Shown: one piece after another, positions 33,880 to 46,231 of the stretch
Layout of the letters: every line of letters starts with the position of its first letter
Position numbering within the stretch: the first letter of the stretch is position 1
NCBI RefSeq assembly: GCF_051622035.1
Contig: NC_135359.1
Span: forward strand, 23,904,001-23,968,000
Direction of reading: 5' to 3'
DNA: 64,000 nt
Source: Arctopsyche grandis
Taxonomy: Eukaryota > Arthropoda > Insecta > Trichoptera > Hydropsychidae
Notes under the pieces: model-generated
What the model saw: only the letters and a program-made list of their open reading frames with translations
What the model was told of the DNA's origin: nothing
Database searches by the model: none
Program-made: the position numbers and the translations under genes

Positions 33880-34268
33880 GGGTCTACAAAACGGGCCCGA
33901 ATGTGAAACGCCCGAAAACGCAAATATGGGAAGGCAAAGATCGAAAATCGAAAGATCTTAAGTCGAAAGATAAAAAAGGGGTGCATGGTAAACGGTACAT
34001 ACTCACTTAATTTGCGCGAGCAGGATACAACAGGAACAAGAGGAACAGGCTTTTCCTCCCGTATTCTGCGCGCGCACATTAATACGGGAGGAAAAGCCTG
34101 TTCCTCTTGTTCCTGTTGTATCCTGCTCGCGCAAATTAAGTGAGTATGTACGGTTTACCATGCACCCTTTTTTTGATCTTTTGACTTAAGATCTTTCGAT
34201 TTTCGATCTTTGCCTTCCGATATTTGCGTTTTCGGGCGTTTCACATTCGGGCCCGTGACGGAGACCGG
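33880..34268. mobile_element. Palindromic foldback element, copy iii, nearly perfect
   Basis: A 389-bp near-perfect palindrome centred about 34075. Left arm segments ACGGGCCCGAATGTGAAACG, GGCAAAGATCGAAAATCGAA and AACAGGCTTTTCCTCCCGTA recur inverted on the right; the centre is CTGCGCGCGCACATT. TTTTCAAT at 33872-33879 recurs exactly at 34269-34276 (8-bp target duplication). It has the most complete arms of the three copies here. No coding capacity. Confidence 0.85.
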
Positions 34269-34479
34269 TTTTCAATACATATTCAATAAGTCTATTCAAA
34301 TAGTCACTGATCTAGTGAGCATAATCTTCCACATAAACCGCTGTCTACAAAAATTGGATATTTTTAGTCTTCGTAGAGAAAAGTCGACATTTTCCAAAAA
34401 ACTTAGGGGCTTAGCAATTAAAATTGAATAGTATTTATGTATCAATAGTATTATTTATGAAAGTAGCGCGAAATCGACT

Positions 34480-35160
34480 TGGGCTCAGCACCCCGGTACC
34501 TAAGCATTGCGGTCAGTTCATTTCTCCGTATATTAAAAATAAATAAGCGATAAAATTTAAGGCAAAGGGTTGGCTCGGGTCTCGCTCGCAGACAGACAGT
34601 ACACAATACAAAATAATACGTGCGGACACACTATAAGTTTCTTCGGAGTTCACCCGCGGCGCGTGACCCTCGTAAAACTGAGAGCCGAATCCGGCGAAGG
34701 GCTGGTCCGCGAAAACGGCCCTTGCTGACGAAGGATCGAAGGGTCGTATCTCCGCGAAATAGGTGGTGTCGTTTGCGGCCATCGTCGTAATGCACGGTCC
34801 AGTTACCCTTGATTGGTTGTCGTTCGCCTAATCCCGGTTGAGCCCCGACCACCACCACCCCCCTTACCCTGAAGGTGGGTTTTCCCCCTTTTCCCTATCT
34901 GCAAACCTACTTGTGATTGTTTGGTTTTCGTATGTAATCGCGCTTCCCTCAGTGACAGACCTATTCCTTCCAGTTTCTCCGACCTCCCTCCTCCCCCTCC
35001 CCACCTCCCGACCCTTCATCCGTTTCTACTACCGTTACAGTGTATGTAGGTACTATCTCTACCCTCCTTGCAATTTTAATAAGATAAGCAAGGGGACCTT
35101 GTCCAGGTCGAGACAAATGTTGACCTCATCGACGATCCGCCGCCTACTTTGCTAATCCTT
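34480..35160. other. GC-rich block
   Basis: Island holding the candidate exon below and a C-rich tract (34850-35030). Frames in the C-rich part are Pro/Ser/Leu low complexity. Confidence 0.4.
34660..34782 (-). CDS. Candidate first coding exon, function unknown
   Basis: On the minus strand an ATG (34780-34782) in a GACGATGGCC context opens MAANDTTYFAEIRPFDPSSA and RAVFADQPFAGFGSQFYEGH, mixed-composition residues unlike the low-complexity frames of other GC-rich blocks. A possible donor GG|GTGAAC follows about 43 codons in (near 34653). The frame runs on to 34513 but turns AT-driven. I recognise no family, and no further exon is found downstream. It could equally be a chance frame in a conserved noncoding element. 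Confidence 0.22.
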
Positions 35161-35734
35161 TTTCTAATCTAGCACGAAACGGCTAATTCCACTATTCGCG
35201 ATAGAGTGAAATTCAGTGCGATTTTTTAAAAACTTAATTTTGACAAATTATTTTTTTCTATTTTTTAATTTGTGAATCTATCAACAGCTTTTCAATTTTC
35301 ATTTTTAATAAGGATTTTTTTGTTAAAATTTCATGTAGACTTAAATACAAACAGTACACAAATATACGTTTACATATTTATTTATGTACATATTTTGATG
35401 CGCATTTGACTGATTTAGCTTGTGCTTCTTTATTGTGGTATTCTATAACAGAAACAATCAATAATATAATACAAAATGAATGTGCAAGAAGATTCAGGAA
35501 TTGGAAAGAGAAAGGAGTTTATATAATATAATATCTAAATGAGGATAAGGAGAGTGAAATTGTGTCAATATGGATAGGAATTTTATAATATGAAGAGCAT
35601 GAAACATTACGAAAATATTTTTTTATTAAAAACTGCATTTGGAATAAATTGAAACATCAACAATTAAATGACATTTCAATAATTTTTCGAAAAATCATAA
35701 AATCTACGGAATTTCTTTTTAAGTTTTAACTTTA
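35161..35734. other. AT-rich stretch, nothing recognised
   Basis: No gene or repeat ends recognised. Confidence 0.4.
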
Positions 35735-36232
35735 AGTTTGGACTATTGTGACATTAAAGGAGTCCCTTGTGTGCTACAATGGTCGAAAAAATAGAGAGAT
35801 GATTAAAAAATACGTATATGCATGCAAAAATACCTTTATATGTATAGTCATAAATAAATAATAGCATTATTGTAAAAGCAGAAACATTTAAAAATATAAT
35901 AAAATACAAAGTATGGAACGTCTTGCATCTACAGTCGGCATCAATACATAAGCACCATATACAAAACATCCGTGCGAGGCTCAAATTGAAAAGAGAAGAT
36001 CATAATTCCATTCATACATCACATCCAACTATAAAAAAAAAATGATACGCGAAGGCTACCAGACAAATAGGCTAATTAGTCTCCGATAACCTACGATCAC
36101 ATGTTGATGGAAAGTATCACATTCAGGCACAGCAGCAACGATTTCATTAAGAAGTCGGAAAGCTCTTGGAGTAGGAGCCATCCGATAAAGCACTGTGCGG
36201 GCAGGAGCATCAAATGATGTCTACCAAAAGGA
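35735..36232 (-). pseudogene. Hairpin-tailed Jockey-like LINE, 3' end
   Basis: The minus strand encodes, in broken frames, HHLMLLPAQ / ALSDGSYSKSFPTS-type relics of the same segment as PPARTVLFRMAPIPRAIRL at 45800-45860, then LNEIVAAVPECDTFHQ. A 3' UTR and a terminal hairpin (35741-35785) with altered arms (ATTGTAGC / GTCACAAT) follow. Confidence 0.7.
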
Positions 36233-36589
36233 AAGGAGTAGAGTAAAGATAATAAAAATATGTAGGTATATGTACACGTTTACACATATGTATAACAATT
36301 TTGGGAGAGATGGAAAGAGAAGTGGAACTGAGAAAAATAATCCAATTTGTGGATATGTAGATAAAGATGAGCAAATAAGGTACTTGAATGGTACTCGAAT
36401 GGTTTGTGTATAAACTTTATGTATAATTAGATCTGTATCAAGTTAATATATTCAAATGTTGGAAATACCCAATTATAGACTAGTTTTTATCGTAAAATTT
36501 CTGTTCGCCTTTACCCGTATGTGCCGTATTTCTATTTTCAATTCGCTTGTTTATACATAAATCTCCATTTCCAGGTTTCGAATTCTCGA

Positions 36590-37000
36590 GAAATCTCTAT
36601 GGGGATTTCAGCTAGAAACGACAAAATTAATATGCAATTATTATCAAAGGGTGGCGGGACGTATGTTGTGCATTAACTATGTTTGCTCACGCCCCTCTGA
36701 GTTGTCCCGTGACGTCATCGCCCTAATCCCTCCTACGGAGGAGGACTTCCCGCCCCTCTCGGATTCCTCCCCATAGTCGACACAACACATTCAAATGCAA
36801 GGTCTTACCTCAAATGAGGGGTGAAAGATTTGCTGGCAAACTTATGCGACTGTTCGTGGAAGGAGCTCTACCCAGCAGCGGGCTAAACTTCAATTAAACC
36901 TTTTGGAAAGTGTACATTACCGTCGTCGTTAGCGAAAGGGAATTTCAAAATGGCCAAAACTTACCGTACGCTTAATTTTCGCCTGAGGGAACATCGTTAG
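36590..37000. promoter_or_regulatory. GC-richer block with TGACGTCATCG
   Basis: Repeat-free island; TGACGTCA at 36710-36717 followed by TCG, the same extension as at 17901 and 57056. Confidence 0.35.
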
Positions 37001-39229
37001 AAACGTTGTTTTAATTAAAATAGCAAAAAATCACAACAGACACATTGAAATCTCGGAACATCAATGTTAACATATCTGACGTGTATGTATACAGAATTAT
37101 GTACATACTCGAATGAGAATAATAATTAGCTGCGATTAATTAAAAGTGTCGTTGGTATTTACCTGTCCGTGTGACATATTAATTTATTATTTGGCGTGCC
37201 ACTCGAGTGCCGTATGCTGTGTGGAAACAGAACAAAATTAATATAATTGATTTATCTGGAGTGCCAGGCCAGATTTCATATCTGCTGTTTGTACTGGCGA
37301 CGTTCTTGTACGCGGAAAAAGTCCGCTCGAGGCTCGATGCCACGTTGTTTGCAATCGCTATCTATAATATCATCACGTGACGTATGATAATAATAAACTA
37401 TCACGTGTGTTTGCATAAAAGGGTTCGTTAAATATTTAAAATTTCTATCAAAACAACGTCTGTTACATAGTTGTTCAACATTAAAATTGTCAAAAAAAAA
37501 ACAATGATTTTACATGTGTACCTTGGCATAAAGTATGATTATGATTATATTGTATCATAAAATCATATTAGTTATTCGCCATATGTTCGGCTTGCATTGC
37601 AGCAATAAATTCGTACGTTAAACGAATCAATATCACAAATGATTACTATGTATTGACGTAAATGTATAACGTAATAGATAAAGCGATCGAATAAACACAA
37701 TTAGTTGCATGTAATATGACCGAATCCTTATACTTAATGGTTCATTGCACATTCATATTATGATATTATGAAGGATTTGCAGTATATTTTGTTCGTTGAT
37801 AGGCCAATAATAATCATAATTAATTATCACGTAAGTAATATTGTTATCGCTTTAATTATATTAAAGGAGACATATTAAAAACTCACTTCATATGTTTATA
37901 TTTTTATTATATTGTGTTATGTAATATTTGATGTGGAATGTAACAATAGGTTTTTGACGAGACGGTGCAGCGTCGAATGTAATCGCAAAATGCAGGCGGC
38001 AACTGTCACGTGGAAATCCTCTTAGTGCGTGAAAATGCAATATTTGTTTAGACGGCAAGTTTCAGTTGTGTGTGCACAAATTGAGGGGACGTCAAACCTG
38101 CAAATATTTGCCGTATCTCGACACATCGTATGGAAAATTGGAAAAGAAAAGCGAGAAATGTGCGTGCGGGGGAGGATTCGAACGTGAGCGGTACCAAACT
38201 AACGGTTCGTTGAAAGCGTGGTAAATTTTCAAGTTTATTTTTTTCATCGTATCTGAATGCCTTGAATTATCTATATGCATTTTTCGTTTTAATATCAAGC
38301 CTATTATTATGTATTTATTAAATAAAAAATCGTTTATTTGTATGAGTGTATATATTTGTTATTGGACATTTCTTAGTTAAAAGTTGGGATTGGATGTTTT
38401 ATTACGGTCGATTGCAATGTGCTTTTAGAATATTATGTTGTCTTATATAGCATATCGTTTAAAGTGAATAAATGTAATTGAAGATTGAAAAATAATTGCC
38501 TACCCCTGTTTTCCGTCGTCGTATATATAAAATGTATGATAAAACACAGAACCAAACAATGGGATTTTAAGCGCATTCAAATTCAATCGCGACTGGCCAC
38601 GGGGAACGAAAAGGAAAAGGAAAAAAAGGAATATACCTTATATCGAAATCCTTTCGAATCCCGAGAGATTTTCGAAGGCAAACCTCCGTTATATTAATAT
38701 ATACCTAGCGGCCCGTAAGCTTGTACGTTTATAGAGTGAAAGAAAAAGGTGTTTGCAGTTCGGTGGGAAGAGCGTAGGCAATAACACCGTACAGTCGGGA
38801 CATGTGGAGGTTTAAATTTTACAATACAATGATCTTCATTGTACGTAAATGACGTCACAATGCAATTTGAAATCAAATTTGAATATAGATCTTCGGCAGC
38901 TCAACGGAAAAATCAATAAAAATTCCAATGAATGTGAATTCTCAATTGAAATCCTATTTTTAAGATACTCGCACTCCTACCGATAGTGATAATAATGATC
39001 TAAATTGTTCCAAGCACATCGTAATGCATTCGTCTAGAGAGACATAGTACCAAAGAGCACTTGAAAATGTCGTACATATTAAGTTTACCAGAAATAGTGA
39101 GCGTTCACTATATTTATATGATTTGCAATTAATTTTTCATTAGAATTGTAAAAAGTATCGATTGTTATTAGTTTGAATACGTGGTTATTGTAATCATGTT
39201 GATGATTGTCGTAGTATTTATAATGATTT
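37001..39229. other. Long repeat-poor intergenic stretch
   Basis: No transposon ends recognised over 2.2 kb, unusual here. Moderately AT-rich with TGACGTCA at 38850-38857. No credible coding frame. Confidence 0.35.
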
Positions 39230-39640
39230 TGTCGTGTGTCGTGTGTGGTGCGTTGCGTCCCGTTTGGGTGGGTTGTACGTTCGCGCGCGGGGGGGCACGC
39301 GAATAGGTAAGTAAGACACCAAAGCTACTGCCACATGTTGTATAGGAGAATAATGTGCTCGGGATTTCTTAGGTCGTTTAGCTTTGCTCCGGGAAAAACT
39401 GGAGATCCTGCGAGCCGGGTGTTCGCCGTAACAGGTATTTTCCGGGTTCCGCGAGTGAAAAGCGACAGTGGAAAACTCGCGGCGCGCCCGATAACGGCCC
39501 ACCCGGGTTTCACTATCGGCCGGTCGTTAGCCGCCAACACGCATTTGAATATCTCCAATCTTGCCGCCATGGGTCAGGGGGACAAGCCACTATTCCCGAG
39601 ACGGCGTGCAAAAAAATCTCGTTAAAATTAATGTTTTTGC
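39230..39640. other. GC-rich block, possible regulatory DNA
   Basis: Repeat-free island (CGCGCGCGGGGGGGC near 39283). Frames of 81-96 codons overlap on both strands without domains. Confidence 0.3.
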
Positions 39641-40029
39641 GATTTTTTTTATGCAACGTGAATTTTTTTCGTATCTAGGACTTTTTTATGCATTTCAATG
39701 TAATTTGACGTATAAATTTATATAAATATTATCTTATATTTATGGACGTATGTAAATAGCAAATGGTTATGGTTGTGCACATGGGGACTACGGTTATACA
39801 AATGATTATGGACATTTGAATTATGGTTATACAAATTATTATATGTACTAGCTAGACAACTTCAATAAAATTTTATGATACATATGTATATATGGATATA
39901 TATGTTTGTATATATATAATATATGTATGTGAATATATGTTTGTATGTATAAATGTGTGTATATGAATGTTCATATGTGTTTGTGAGAATGGACTTGTGT
40001 TTTTTCTCATTTATTCAATGATTATTACT

Positions 40030-40095
40030 TTTTTTTATAATTGGTCAGGAAGGCGCATTGCGTTTACCTATTAGACCTTCCTGGTATATATAAAT
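40030..40095 (+). mobile_element. Isolated LINE/SINE 3' hairpin
   Basis: AGGAAGGCGCATTG pairs with CTATTAGACCTTCCT around GTTTAC (40047-40082). The same outer stem AGGAAGG occurs in the SINE tail at 60369-60405. The upstream 400 bp are AT/TATG-rich and do not match a known copy. Confidence 0.5.
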
Positions 40096-41199
40096 GGATA
40101 CTATTTTAAAGGTTTTATTATATTTGTTATTATTGTTTATTTAGTATTTAGTATATTAGTTTAAGTACATATATTAGTTGCTCACCAAGATTGCTGTCAG
40201 CTTGGATTTGTAAAAATCTAAAATATGCAGATCTGGTTGAGAGTTTGTTTAATTTGAGATCGGAAAATGTACTGGAATTACATATAATTTGTTCGTGTAA
40301 TATTTTATTTTTGTTTTTTAATTTAGTTCAACTTTTTATTGTTAAATTTTGACGATCTGGAGTATATCTCTAATGCTGCCATTTCATAATTGTATTAAAT
40401 AAATATGTCTACATTACTGCATATGTAATTAATCTCATTCGAATACAAAGCTACGTAAAATAGGAGTGGACGTTAGTTTTATGTAGATTGAGATTTATTT
40501 TGGGTAGTGGATGGAAAGAAATTGATGAATTTAAATTTAAAGAATTTATCAAGTATATATGCGGTATATTCTATGCAAATAAACTTGTAGGTCATGTTGG
40601 AGGATTGAAAATTTAGCCTTAATCTCAATTTACGAGCACCACAACTTAGCAGATGTATGTAGTTGACGGTCAAATTGTGGTGGTTTTCGAAGGATTATTC
40701 GCGTTTGTGTAATATATGTATTTTAAAATGTAGTTAAAGTATGAAGACAATTTTAAGGGAAATATAAACTCTGAATTTCTCGACGTGAAAAATAGAATTC
40801 TTTCAAGAAAAATTGTTTGAAAACCTTTGATCAGCTCCTCTCTCAAAACTCTACGGTCTAAATTAGAGTAGGTGCTATGTTGAATATATCAAGATTGGTG
40901 TTTCTAAATTAAAAATTGAAGTTTTGCATAACAAACAAATAAAAAACATTCAATTTCAAATGAGTGATTGGTATTTTTTTAAAATACTGACAAATAAAGC
41001 AACAAATAAAAATTGGCGTGTATTGAATGTAGACATATGTAAAGCGATCATTGGTAATATTACATTATAAATTAAGCAAAATTGAAGTGAATGTGTGATA
41101 ATATTGATAACTATATCAATAAACTACTGTAATTGTGACGTACGAGAACTTGTTGTGGAATGTATTCGTATATATTATACATACGTATACGCGAATGAG
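40096..41199. other. AT-rich stretch, nothing recognised
   Basis: No gene or repeat ends recognised. Confidence 0.35.
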
Positions 41200-41750
41200 T
41201 GATGGAAGCCAATTTATCAAACGCGATCCGCTGACGTTCATAAACAGCGTTCGGCTTACAGAGCCAATAAATATCGGAAACAATCACTGCCGATACGATA
41301 ATGCCAACAAATAAAACAAATTACCGGTTGCCGGGTAAGCCGACGGCGAAATTGAAAAAAAAAATCCATACACATACATATATACAAAGAGGCAATCGTT
41401 AAAAAATATATGCGAGAGTGTGTATGTGTATACAGGAACGTTGATGGCAATTATTGTCCCACCTTCGTAGTCCACGTGGAGGGCCGATGTGGTCCTCTGA
41501 AAAAAAAAAAATGAAATGCTCGCGTTAATATCGTTTGCGCGCGGAGATGTGAAAGTGTCGTTATCGGCCCATAATCCCGCCGCAATTACAATAATTCTTA
41601 CCGGAGACAACCAGGCACGGTAGCGAGATTTGGATACAGCGGATACAAAGGATTTTTCGTGGGGTATCGTCACGCCCCATCGACGAAAGCTCGGTCGGAA
41701 AATTGGGAGTTTTCCAATATCTCTTTTCAGATATACTACTGTTTTTCAAT
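41200..41750. other. GC-richer block, possible regulatory DNA
   Basis: Island with a 129-codon minus-strand frame (41284-41673). The translation is unremarkable and includes a low-complexity poly-Phe run from a poly-A tract, so I do not call a gene. Confidence 0.3.
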
Positions 41751-41984
41751 ACCGCTAGATTTAATCTATTGAATTATGACTCGAGTCTGTACAAATGTGT
41801 TATTGTCACAGTAATAAATCTGTTGTACATTTTATAAAATTGTGCAAATTCAAATTCAAATGTGTTCTTACGCAAATAGTAACGCGAGCGTTACGAATTC
41901 ATCTGATGTTTTTAAGTATAGTTTAGTTGGAATAATTTAATCGTGAACTTTCCTTAAAGGAATTTCAGAATCCCAGTTCGGTAC

Positions 41985-42583
41985 TCTAGACGCGTTGCAC
42001 TCTTTTCACTTGATCTTTTCAATACTAATTCCCAAAAATATTTTTATCTGCAGCGCGTTTATCGTATGTTTAACGGAGAGCTGAATGAGGTTGATCTATT
42101 TGGTATTTCCCTACATCAATTCAGGTCTAACATCAAGAGAATCTTGACCGATTGATTCATTTCTTCTCCTATTCTATTTTTCCAATATTTCCAATATTTT
42201 TATACTTTAGTTTAGTTATGTAATGTGCTATTTAATCATATTATAGCTTTCATTCTTTTCCTTTTAATTTGTTTATTTTGTATTTACCTTTTTCATTTGT
42301 TTTATATTTGTAAATTTCAATTTCTTCTTATATTCTATTTTATAACCTTTTCCAAATATTTTAATACTATAGCTTAATTATGCCATGTTCTACATATTTT
42401 GTCATGCCTTATATTCTTTACTTTTTCATTTGTTTTCCTTATATTTATCTTTTTCATTTTTGTAAAAATCTATTATTGGACTCGGATGTTACATATATTA
42501 TTTATTTACTATTTGTTTTTTTATAAATATCTATGTACATCCTGTCTGTTGATTATTTTTCAATTAATAAAATAAATAAATAA
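41985..42583 (+). pseudogene. LINE 3' end with tail
   Basis: The frame LQRVYRMFNGELNEVDLFGI and SLHQFRSNIKRILTD then stop (about 42050-42155) is the terminal segment of a Jockey-type reverse transcriptase. The 3' UTR repeats the ACTTTAGTTTAGTTATGTAA / ACTATAGCTTAATTATGCCA unit about 180 bp apart and ends TCTGTTGATTATTTTTCAAT, AATAAATAAATAAA. Related tail at 15711-16140. Confidence 0.65.
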
Positions 42584-42967
42584 ATAAAGGTACAAAGATA
42601 TGTATGTAATTGATGGTCTCCCGCTGTGAAGTCGCCATATGGAGTCGACTGGACTGAGTCGGTCAGAGTGAACGTGTACATGCAAATATGAGAAATGTCA
42701 CATTGATGTCCATCATTGTGGACGCAGAAATGGTGTTAAGCCACTTACGATTTTCGAAAACTATCTTAAAAAATAGTGAAAGCTACCCATGTCGTCTAAT
42801 GTTGTATGTTTGTGCCTTAAAGTAGATTTTTTTTTGTACATTATAAGCTTTCCGAAAATTGTTCAGATACGAAACAACACAGTGCTTAACATTTTCAGCA
42901 TAATAGCTCTGGTAAATATATTTTTAGTTTTCCACATGAGCATGGTCGGAAAATTTGAATTATCGTA

Positions 42968-43296
42968 ATATGAGCCGTTATATTTGAAAGTGGCAGTCCA
43001 ATTTTCAGTTCCAAAAACACTTAATTCACAAATTTTTATCACTTCTTTTAATTCAATATGTCCAGAATCTCTGAAGAGCAAAATAAACGTATTACAGGCC
43101 ACTTATTGTTTAACTCAAAACATTATATTTAATCTTAGCAAAATATTTCTCGAAATAATGAAAAGTGGACTTATTCCACTACGAAACATAAAAAAATCGA
43201 TACGTCCAGAATCTCAGAGAAGCAAAATAAACGTATTACGTATTTTCGAAATGAAAAAAGTGGACTTATGCCACTTTCAAATATAACAGCTCATAT
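42968..43296. mobile_element. TIR MITE (TATATTTGAAAGTGGC family), complete copy
   Basis: ATATGAGCCGTTATATTTGA AAGTGGCA (left) and its inverted partner TGCCACTTTCAAATATAACA (right) are about 28-bp terminal inverted repeats. The interior carries a direct duplication: TCCAGAATCTC-GA-AGCAAAATAA followed by ACGTATTAC occurs at about 43062 and 43207. Other copies: 5308, 33240, 50810. Confidence 0.75.
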
Positions 43297-43479
43297 GTAT
43301 ATTTTTTTGACTATTTGGAATAATTAGCTCCATCTTTGCCATTTTAACATTACATATGTACAATAATTCAAAACCATTGAATGAAATCTAATAGTTGGTA
43401 TAGTTAATTTTGCAAATTTCATTTGATTGTGAGTGTTAAATGTTGAGCAAGGAAAAAAACCTATTAAACCAAGGCAATT

Positions 43480-43990
43480 TTGTGCACTTTTCGTTCTTTC
43501 TTTATATTTTTGAACGACCCTGACGCATCACCATTGACACCACATGAGCTTTCAACGTCGTCATACGAAAGGCAAAGGAAAAGAGGAGAAGGAACGGCAG
43601 GCGGAGAGGAGGAGGGTGGGGGGAGTGGTGCGGGGAAGAGGTGGAGGAGAGGGCGCCGTCGTAAAAAACGTCGAGCGAAAAAAAAGCCCGGTGGCGGAAA
43701 AGCCAACTGTAAGGGAATCGCGATTCGATTCGAATTTTCCAGGTGGGTGAGGGCGCGCGATTTAAGGATTTAGCCGCGGATTTGCTTTCAATATTAGCTG
43801 GTGGCGGTTAAGGGGTGGGCGCCGCCAATCCGCGTTTTTACCGCTAACTGTGTTAAGGCCGCCATCTGCATTTTTATTTTTCAATTGTGTATCGATTAGT
43901 GAGATTAGCCGCCGCTGTTACGGACCATTAGCGGATTGCAGACAGGTGTCGCCAAGCCCGGCACAGCATGCACACAGGAGCGAGTCTACA
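43480..43990. other. GC-rich, purine-biased block
   Basis: 43560-43690 is strongly G/A-rich on the plus strand, giving Arg/Gly/Lys-rich frames that are compositional. No gene called. Confidence 0.3.
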
Positions 43991-44317
43991 CGAGTAACAC
44001 GAATACGACCGTATATACATATGTATTATATGTATAGGTACATATGTACGTTGTACGTACAAACAAGTTTACCGATGCCGTGCAGTTGCAATTGCAATTC
44101 TCGATTGTTACCGACGTTGTTTTGTATATAATTTGTCATTTATGAATGTCCATTACGATTGCTTTTATGGGAAAACTAAATTACATTTGTTGTATATCCC
44201 TTGTAACTTTTAATATGTTTCTAATTTACGAATGTATCTATTTTGATTACTTTGATACCGTCCCGTACTCTATACATACATATATCTTTTCATCCATTTT
44301 ATTTATTTAAAAACACT

Positions 44318-44660
44318 TGGTAAAGGTGGCAAAGCCAATGGACTCAAGGAGTTTGATAATCATACAGTAGTACAGAAATGCAAATATTAAATAAGATAAT
44401 GAAAACAAAAACAAAAAATACATAAAATGAAAATAAAAATCAACAAAGAAAACCGAAAAGAAAATACAAAAAATAGTATTAACTTAAAAAAAGGAAAAAC
44501 TACAAAAACCTATTTACTTTAAGGAAATCATCAAGTGTATTTTTAAACAAGTTTAAATTACTATGTAGAAGTTACTAATTCATTGAATAGAGTATTCCAA
44601 ACTGTAACCACTCTTGTATCTAAATATTTGCCAAGGAGATGAATATCTTTATAGTCATTT
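44318..44660 (-). pseudogene. CR1/L2-like LINE, 3' end
   Basis: Minus-strand frame LDTRVVTVWNTLFNELVTS is the RVVxxWNxLPxxVV motif at the end of CR1/L2-type reverse transcriptases. The 3' UTR matches 11303-11560 (TCTTTTCGGTTTTCTTTG) and ends CTTGAGTCCATTGGCTTTGC. Confidence 0.65.
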
Positions 44661-45614
44661 CTCTTCATTATGTCCGCTAGATGTGTCGTACTTTTCATCC
44701 GTGTCTTTCGCTCACTGCTATTTCAAGTTGAACGCTAAACATAGTTTGCTTCATATTACATATGTACATATGTATGTATGTACGTGAGTGTAGCTTTCTT
44801 ACTCAGCTTTCATTTGTATTTTTAAAGTAAATGAGTTTTCTATTTTTTTAAACGTAGAAACATTTGAATTTTTTCAGGTTTTAAAACTTACGTACATACA
44901 GAAGTTCTTTAAGTAATTTTTCAATTTTCTTTCAAATCTTAATAGCTTAATTAAACTTTAGTCCCGTATTAAATTTTAAAAATACACATTTTTATGCTAA
45001 AGTTAACACAATTTCAATATTAATTACAAAATTTAAGATATAAAAAAATCTTCTTCGTGTAGTTACCGAATAATAGAATAAAAATTCATTTAATTAGTCA
45101 TTTAACTATTGTATTACATTTGTACATATGTATGTATGTATGTAATTACGAATTGTGAGAACGCGTTCAGCTTTAAATTTTTGTTCTCATTTTTTATGCT
45201 AGGCGTTTTAGTGTGTATTTTTCCCTTTTTATGTTGAACATTTACGTTTTATTATACAAATATTATGAAAATTTCACAGCGTTTTTCGCTATGTTAGCCG
45301 ACGTTCTTTACGATTTTATTTGACATTTGTATAAAATTATTATATATTTTTTCTCTGAACTCAAATTTGTACCGAAAAGAAAGCGTATATTTTTATTACG
45401 ATAGTTTAGCTTAGCGAGTAACTTTACTCAGTTAGGGCAAATATTCTTTTTTAAATATTTCACAAACTCACATAAGATAATATTTATGCTTTTCAGACTA
45501 ATATGATATTATATCATTTTCCATTGTATTTGATTTATTTTTTCTCTATTCTCTTTTTATGGGTTTAATTTTTAATTAATTAACAGTATACTCTCGATTT
45601 ACTGTAGCTGTTTT
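44661..45614. other. AT-rich stretch, nothing recognised
   Basis: Two TATG tracts (44760, 45125). No gene or repeat ends recognised. Confidence 0.4.
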
Positions 45615-46231
45615 ATATCCTTTCCTTTTGGGCATGCTTGGGTATAATTCCCTTGAACTTCGGAGAAACTTCTCATTAATTCGTTTCGTTCTCCTGCTCT
45701 TACGTGGTAATACGTCATGCCCGTTGTTGCTGGAGCAGTTGGGGCTTTATGTCCCTATTCACTATGTGCGTGGTAGACATCATCATTTGCTGGCTGTACC
45801 TCCTGCCCGCACAGTCCTTTTTCGAATGGCTCCTATTCCAAGAGCTATCCGACTTCTTAATGAAATCGTTGCTGCCGAGACTGAATGTGATATTTTCCAC
45901 CTTAGTGAGCGTAAATTGTCGGAAATTACTCTAACCCATTTATCTGGTAGTCTGCGCTCATCATTGTTTTCATGATTGATTGTGATTTATGAGTGAAATT
46001 TTGATTAACTCTCTTCCATTTGGGCCTTACAGGGATGTTTTGTATTTGTAGTTGTTTCTTACATATTTATTGAAACTGGCTGTAGGTGCAAGGCATTCCT
46101 TATGCTATATTTTATTTGATATTTTTACTTTATCTGTTATTATAAATACTATTTTTTATGTATGTAGATGTATTTATGTTTATGTTTAATTGTTATTTTG
46201 TTTTTTTTCTTTTTTGTGTTATATTTTTTGA

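Noticed and set aside
41284..41673. 129-codon minus-strand frame as an exon
   Set aside because: Contains a poly-Phe run from a poly-A tract and shows no recognisable domain or splice sites.
43480..43773. Arg/Gly/Lys-rich frame as an RNA-binding protein
   Set aside because: Entirely explained by a purine-rich tract; no start or splice context.
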